From positions 12,110,237 to 12,174,236 of the forward strand of contig NC_061119.1 in NCBI RefSeq assembly GCF_002878395.1: a stretch of 64,000 nucleotides of DNA, in the 5' to 3' direction. A program made the translations under genes and the position numbers. The notes beneath the pieces are model-generated. The model ran no database searches. It was not told the origin of the DNA and saw only the letters and a list, made by a program, of their open reading frames with translations. This stretch comes from Capsicum annuum (Eukaryota; Streptophyta; Magnoliopsida; Solanales; Solanaceae). Positions 58,900-64,000 of this stretch are shown here, piece after piece (position 1 is the stretch's first letter; each line of letters begins with the position of its first letter).

Positions 58900-59278
58900 T
58901 GAAACACTCCCTGTCAACCAGATTTAGATACACTGATGATAAGGAAGAGGGGATATTGGACGGCGAGTAAAACCTTTGATAAATCCTCGTCAATGAAAAG
59001 AAAGAGCACATATCTTCTTCTTCAACAACCCAAATTCTTCAAATACAAACCTATTCCAAATTTGAAATTTTAAAACCATCAATTGAATAACAAAACCAAC
59101 AGCATCAAAACACTAAGTTAATCGTCAATATCCAAAAGAAAGAGGTAGTATTAAATTAAACCAAACTGTTGGTAAGGCTTTCACAAGAATTCCTCAAAGG
59201 CCTATCTAATTGCTCATCTCTTATCTGTACGATCAGAACAAGAGTATCAACACATCAACAACACACAGAATAATAATA
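58900..59278. other. 5' flank of the PRR7-like pseudogene
   Basis: No further upstream exon or promoter element is recognisable. Confidence 0.35.
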
Positions 59279-59491
59279 CTTCCTCTGCCCCCAATTTATG
59301 CAGAAACTTTTTCCTCTTTAGTCAGTCCCAAAAGAATGACGCGTTTTTGTATTTAGTAACAATTCAATGAGAAGATTTATAGCCACAGAAATATATATAG
59401 TTTCTTTTAGACTACAAATTTCAACAGACTTTCGTTCATTCGTAAACTCTGTGTCTAGTCAAACACCATCACATAAATTAGGACGGGGAAG
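59279..59491. mobile_element. Stowaway-like MITE
   Basis: 213 bp flanked by TA (59277-59278, 59492-59493). Ends are CTTCCTCTGCCCCCAATTTA and, on the complement, CTTCCCCGTCCTAATTTATG. Interior without ORF. Confidence 0.85.
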
Positions 59492-59493
59492 TA

Positions 59494-59854
59494 ATAATAA
59501 GCATATGATTCAGTTGCATAGCACCAACGTAATAACTTAAGCAAAATAGATAAACCTTTAAATTTCCATTTTGATGTCAATAATTATTCCATGCACAGTA
59601 CATTCAACACATAAACTTTGCCTTAACAGCCAGAAAAATCAAATCTTGATAACATGAAGCAATAAACTTCAAAAGCTCAAAAGGCAAAAAGACATTGAGT
59701 TGAATGGAAATTTAAAATGCAGCACAGCACATATAACTTGAGCAATTTAGATAAATCCTTACTTCCCCTTATCAACATCAATGATTACTCCATACACTCC
59801 ACATAAATTTGACTCAACAGCCAGAAAAATCAAATCTTGATAGCACCCAAGAGT
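59494..59854. other. Unassigned spacer with an internal repeat
   Basis: ACAGCCAGAAAAATCAAATC followed by TTGATA occurs twice (about 59628 and 59817) with similar upstream words (TTAGATAAATCC, ACTCCA), so an imperfect direct duplication of about 190 bp is likely. No gene. Confidence 0.45.
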
Positions 59855-59859
59855 GTGGC

Positions 59860-61578
59860 TGTCACGACCCGAACTGGGGCCCTGGCCGTGACGAGCATTC
59901 CCGAACCCGAAGGCCCGGAACGCCCTCTGTCTATCTGGTAATCATGCACATAATTCATATGATCAAAGTAATACGGAATAGACACAATAATACGGAAACA
60001 TGGTCAACAATTTAAAACAGTTAAAGGCCTGAAAACATGCCCAATAATATTTAATAAACATCTGCAACAGTCTGCGAAATCTCTAATGATATACTATCTG
60101 AATAACTGGGACAAGGCCCCCAGCAGACTAAAAACCATACTAAAATAAATACCTAAATGACTAGGCCTTTCGAAGCAAAGAAGGCTCACCAACTGAACTC
60201 TGAGACAACCTGTCTGTAGACTATACTGAGGATCTGGACACCTAGACTGCGCCTGAGTACCTGGGAGGAAGGAGGGGGTCAGCACAATTGTATCATCATA
60301 CCAAGACTTGCAAGTCATGATTTTTGAGTCATAATACATTAAGCTAGATCTTTCATTTAAAGCATAATTTAGACCACAAAAAACATGCAACTGATATAGA
60401 AGATTTCGCGTTTCGAAACTCAAGTTAAAATCATGCAACAACTTCATCAACATATGCTGGTCTAGTGCCTTTAGCAAATCTATGCACTCTTTCATTACAT
60501 GCATTATGAACATTAAATATTCATGCTAGATTCCCTCTTTAGTGATTTAAAACCACCTTTAAATTATAACAAGAGTTCAATCATTTCATATAGTGCTTTT
60601 CAAGGATGCATTGCAAAACAATTCATATGCTATGAGAAATCTGAAAAATTCATAATAAGAGCGAATTCACCAAAAATCATGCTCTCAACAAGAATTCATT
60701 CTTAAATACATGATTTCATATATTCATATTCTCAAATCACTTTGGGGAAGGTCAAAAGACCAAAACAATGATGTTAAAACATTTAATACATGAATATATA
60801 CATAGATTCAAAAACCCCATTCTAAAACATGATTTTTCTATGCCCATGAGAATTTAGAAAAACCCCGCGTACCTCTATTTCGGAAAATAATGGGCTTCTT
60901 GAAGCCTGTGGATTGGGAATTTCGAATCTCTAATCAATTTTGAAAACCCACGGTTGAATCTTGATTTATTTGAGTTTTTAGTTTGAAACCCTTGGGAGTG
61001 TTCTTGAGAATTTTTAAATGAATGTGGATGTATTTTGGAGAATTGGGACTGAATTTCGTGTTTATGGTTGAATAGGAGTAGGAAAAGGACCATTTTGCCC
61101 AAAAACGGAGTGTTTAAGTCACTTGAAATCATAAGATATGCGCCGCATATGATATCGCCTATATTTACATAGGCGCCGCATATGATATCACCTATATTTA
61201 CATAGACGATGCATTCTACTTTGAAAGGCCATAACTTCTTGCTCGGGTGTCGGAATTTAGCAAAATTGGTATCGTTGGAAAGCTAACTTGAAAACCTATC
61301 ATTTTACACATAGTAGGCTCTCTAATTCGACATATACAAAGAGTCATGGTTGATAGAAGTTGACACAAATTGTAATGTCCACTTAAACTTAATCGATCGA
61401 AGTAGTTTTCAACTAGTCTTTGAGTCAAAGGAACTCTATGGTCTAAATTCAAGCTTGAATGGATTCACATACTACGCAAATAATTAACATGCCATATTGA
61501 CATAGGATTTATGGCTTCGGGATTATCAACGCATCGAAATCATGGTCTATATTGTAGCCCGAAATACGGGGCGTTACA
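59860..61578 (+). mobile_element. Solo LTR, 1719 bp
   Basis: It starts TGTCACGACCCG and ends GGGGCGTTACA, flanked by perfect 5-bp duplications GTGGC (59855-59859 and 61579-61583). Such ends are typical of a large Gypsy family in nightshades. No primer site, gag or pol lies between the ends, so I read it as a single LTR left by recombination between two LTRs. It contains two copies of a roughly 36-bp repeat at 61138-61210. Confidence 0.8.
61138..61210 (+). repeat. Two-copy tandem repeat inside the solo LTR
   Basis: GCGCCGCATATGATATCGCC followed by TATATTTACATAG is repeated at once with one change (ATATCACC). Confidence 0.85.
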
Positions 61579-61674
61579 GTGGCCTAGTAATCAATAAAAC
61601 TAATGGAGAATCATGAGCGCTCAATTTTAAATGCCAACCCATATGTACAAATCTTAGTGGACACAGTTAGTTAG

Positions 61675-61801
61675 CTAATACAACAACAAAAAACCCACTA
61701 TATTCCCACATAGTGAGGTCTGAAGAGGTAAAATGTACACAGTCCATACCACTACCCCGAAGAAGTAGAGAGGTTGTTTTCGATAGAAACCCGCTCAGGA
61801 C
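61675..61801 (-). mobile_element. TS-type SINE
   Basis: The minus strand shows GAGCGGGTTTCTATCG, AAACAACCTCTCTACTTC and TATGGACTGTGTACA, then TGTGGGAATATAGTGGG and a TTG-rich tail. Confidence 0.8.
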
Positions 61802-61984
61802 AAAACTAATGACGGATAATTACTAGACACCTAGTTGTTGTAGAGTTCTTATAGTTGTTGTAACTTTAAGTCTATCTGTGTTGACATAGGTCTTGTATAT
61901 AATCTTGTACAGATTCTTTAAAACTGCAGTCATTCAATTAATAACATACGATTCTTTTCCCATCTTCTACTCTCTATCTCTTTA

Positions 61985-61997
61985 TGGTATCAAAGCC
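61985..61997 (+). promoter_or_regulatory. Primer-binding site, initiator tRNA-Met type
   Basis: TGGTATCAAAGCC, one base different from the common TGGTATCAGAGCC. Confidence 0.8.
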
Positions 61998-62058
61998 TAT
62001 CTAAACTCCTACAAGTTGATCCTCTCCTTTTTTTCCTTTTCTTTGCTTACTCACACAA

Positions 62059-64000
62059 ATGGCCTCTAAGATTTTTGTGACCAATGCCGATGGAATCAAC
62101 AATGCCATCACTATTGTTCAATTCAATCCAGTTACCCAACTGCCCATTAAATTAACGGTCAGTCACAATTTCTCCTTGTGGAAAGCTCAAGTTTTAATGC
62201 TTATACGTGGTCACAATCTTTATGGGCATCTCGATGGCTCCATTCCTGCACCCACTTGCACCATCTCTCAGAACAATCAAGACGTTAATAACCCTGAGTT
62301 CCTTTATTGGTATCGCCAAGATCAGCTAATTCAAAATGATATCTTGGCCTTTGTTGATCCTACGTTTTCCCCCACTGTTGCTGTTGCAGTCTCCGCCAAA
62401 GCTGCCTGGGATGCTTTGCATACTGCATATGCGAACAAATCTCAAACAAGAATTTTCAGCTTGCGAGATCGATTGGCCCACCTCACTAAAGATTATCGTT
62501 CAGTCACAGATTATCTTCATCAAGTTCAATCACTTTGTGATGAACTTGCAACTGCTGGTGCACCGGTATCAAACTTGGAACTCATTGTAAAAATCCTCAG
62601 TGAACTCGGATCTGAATTTCGAGAACTCTCTGCTGCCATTCGTGCTCGCGATTCTCCTATTTCATATGAAGAGCTTTAAGAAAAGCTTCTAGATTATGAG
62701 ATTTTCCTCAACCATGAGGAAGACAAGAAGCCGCTATCAACTCCCATTACTGCTGCTGTAGCACAAACGACTAGCTCAACTCCTTCTCTCTAGGGTAATA
62801 ATAATTAGTCCAGCTACCACCGTCTAGGTGTGAACCCTCCTTCCAACAATCAGCAATGGCACCCTCCTGCCAACAATCAGTAATGGCAAGCACAACTCCT
62901 ACGAAGAAACAACCACCAGCAGCAACAACTCTATGATAAAAACCTTCGCTGCTAACTATGTGATCGCGTAGGTCATTCCGCTAAAGTCTGCAGATCGCAG
63001 TCACATAACCATCTGCAAGCCAGGGCAAACTTTGCTGCTCGTTTTCCTTCTCAACAGTTCCCTTGGATCGTCGACAGTGGAGCCACTCATCATATTGCAT
63101 CTGATACTCAAAGCCTAGCCACTGTACATGACTACCACGACACCGAAGAGATAATTATGGGAAATGGTAACACCATTCCAATATCCCATATCGGTAACGC
63201 TAACATAAGTGCATCAAATCATTATTTCAAACTTCTCAATACCTTATGCTCCCCTGTCATTAAAAATAATCTTATTTCTATTTCTAAGTTTTGTCATGAT
63301 AATCATTCCTCTATTGAATTTTTTCCTTTCCATTATCTTGTGAAAGATCTGAGTACGGGGGCGTCTCTAGTTTGGGGGCACAATAAAGATGGGATGTATG
63401 AGTGGCTACCGGGCTGTACACATCATTCTCCTAAATGCAATGTGGCTGTTCCAATTCACCTGTGGCGTCGGCGTTTAGGCCATCCTAATTGCCGCGTTTT
63501 AGATACTATGTTGAATAAGTTTTCCCTTCCTGTTTCAGATCCTAAAGCTAGCTCCATTTGTAATTCTTGTTATTCAAATAAAATGCACAGGTTGACTTTT
63601 TCAAAAAATTCCTTGCGAAGCAATAAGCCCTTGCAAATTCTTTATAGCGATTTATGGGGTCCATCTCCAGTTTTGTCAATTGATAAGAAAAGATATTATG
63701 TGTTATTTGTTGATCAATTTTCAAAATACATGTGGTTGTTCACTTTAAAATCAAAAAATGAAACTTTGAAAGTTTTCCAAAATATGCATCCATTGCTTGA
63801 ACGCAAATTCAACACCAAAATTCAATCTTTTTACACTGATGGTGGTGGCGAATTTCAGAGTCTACAGTCATATCTCAAAGCACAAGGCATAGAGCACTTA
63901 GTGTCACCCCCATATACTCCACAGAGAGTTGCTCTAGTCGAAAGACAACACTGGCATGTTATTGAACTGCTAGAACCTTGTTGCACCATGCGTCTTTACC
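62059..64000 (+). pseudogene. Copia gag-pol (gag, protease, integrase), broken
   Basis: The frame opens at ATG 62059. Gag covers about residues 1-206 with LTVSHNFSLWKAQ and the YANKSQTRIFSLRDRL region typical of UBN2-type gag. In-frame stops lie at 62677, 62791, 62806, 62881 and 62953; the last falls inside the knuckle (C-stop-LCDRVGHSAKVC). The frame is then open through the protease aspartate (DSGATHH, about 63070) and the HHCC zinc region (LWRRRLGHPN to SICNSCYSNK). It remains open through the integrase residues in YSDLWGP, FYTDGGGEFQ and VERQ. Near 63965 a one-base shift moves the expected ARTLLHHA into another frame. The protein would cut itself and insert the cDNA, but this copy cannot be translated whole. 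Confidence 0.85.

Larger units (their letters stand above)
61836..64000 (+). mobile_element. Copia LTR retrotransposon, 5' part, cut by window end
   Basis: A short 5' LTR-like region (about 61836-61984, left end uncertain) leads to the primer site TGGTATCAAAGCC. It is followed by one gag-pol frame with a gag domain, a CCHC knuckle, protease (WIVDSGATHH), gag-pre-integrase (LWRRRLGHPN) and integrase core. The protease-before-integrase, no-RT-yet order fits Copia. RT and RNase H would lie beyond the window. Several in-frame stops show the copy is dead. Confidence 0.85.

Noticed and set aside
60094..60513. 139-aa minus-strand ORF
   Set aside because: It lies wholly inside the solo LTR and has no domain.

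Overview
The window looks like nuclear DNA from a flowering plant of the nightshade family (Solanaceae: Solanum, Capsicum or Nicotiana; the genus cannot be fixed from sequence alone). The evidence is spliced plant genes with GT/AG introns, at least six recognisable copies of the TS-type SINE with its (TTG)n tail, an Au-type SINE, Stowaway and Tourist MITEs, Copia elements primed by initiator tRNA-Met, a plant L1-type LINE and Helitron termini. The sequence is strongly AT-rich and mostly repeats. There is no bacterial-style operon, CRISPR array or rRNA.

Region by region. (1) 0.5-13.3 kb, minus strand: two tandem paralogues of a receptor-like cytoplasmic kinase of subfamily VII. The upstream copy (6440-13261, five exons, 391 aa) is an intact PBL7/CDL1-like kinase, and its 4.2-kb first intron carries a 2.5-kb tandem array. 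The downstream copy (515-4848) is open across four exons, but the catalytic Asp is Asn and the DFG motif is GFS, so it is a predicted pseudokinase. It also lacks a recognisable acylation exon. Its first intron holds a gag-only LTR retrotransposon with a 5-bp target duplication and an Au SINE. (2) 13.8-25.6 kb: AT-rich DNA with a Stowaway MITE, SINEs, and a series of Helitron-type 3' termini that divide the DNA into two apparently head-to-tail units. One unit contains a frameshifted C2-domain pseudogene. (3) 25.66-34.2 kb: a large composite repeat with inverted arms, blocks of a 16-bp palindrome, a roughly 162-bp tandem array and a nested 1.7-kb fold-back MULE-like element. (4) 34.2-42.2 kb: AT-rich DNA with long TTA microsatellites and a tandem cluster of Helitron-5'-end-like sequences. 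(5) 42.2-48.7 kb, minus strand: a nearly full-length but broken L1-type LINE. (6) 48.7-54.5 kb: mostly unassigned DNA with a MITE and a repeat-rich, LTR-like block. (7) 55.2-58.9 kb, minus strand: a decayed PRR7-like clock pseudo-response-regulator. (8) 59.3-61.8 kb: a Stowaway MITE, a 1.7-kb solo LTR with perfect GTGGC target duplications, and a TS SINE. (9) 61.8 kb to the window end: the 5' part of a Copia element with several nonsense codons.

Only one locus, the PBL7-like kinase, looks like a fully functional protein-coding gene. The neighbouring pseudokinase is probably expressed and may work with its paralogue, but that is inference. Everything else is mobile-element DNA, pseudogenes or unassigned AT-rich sequence. 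Exon boundaries were placed by hand from splice consensus, phase and paralogue comparison. No database search was run.
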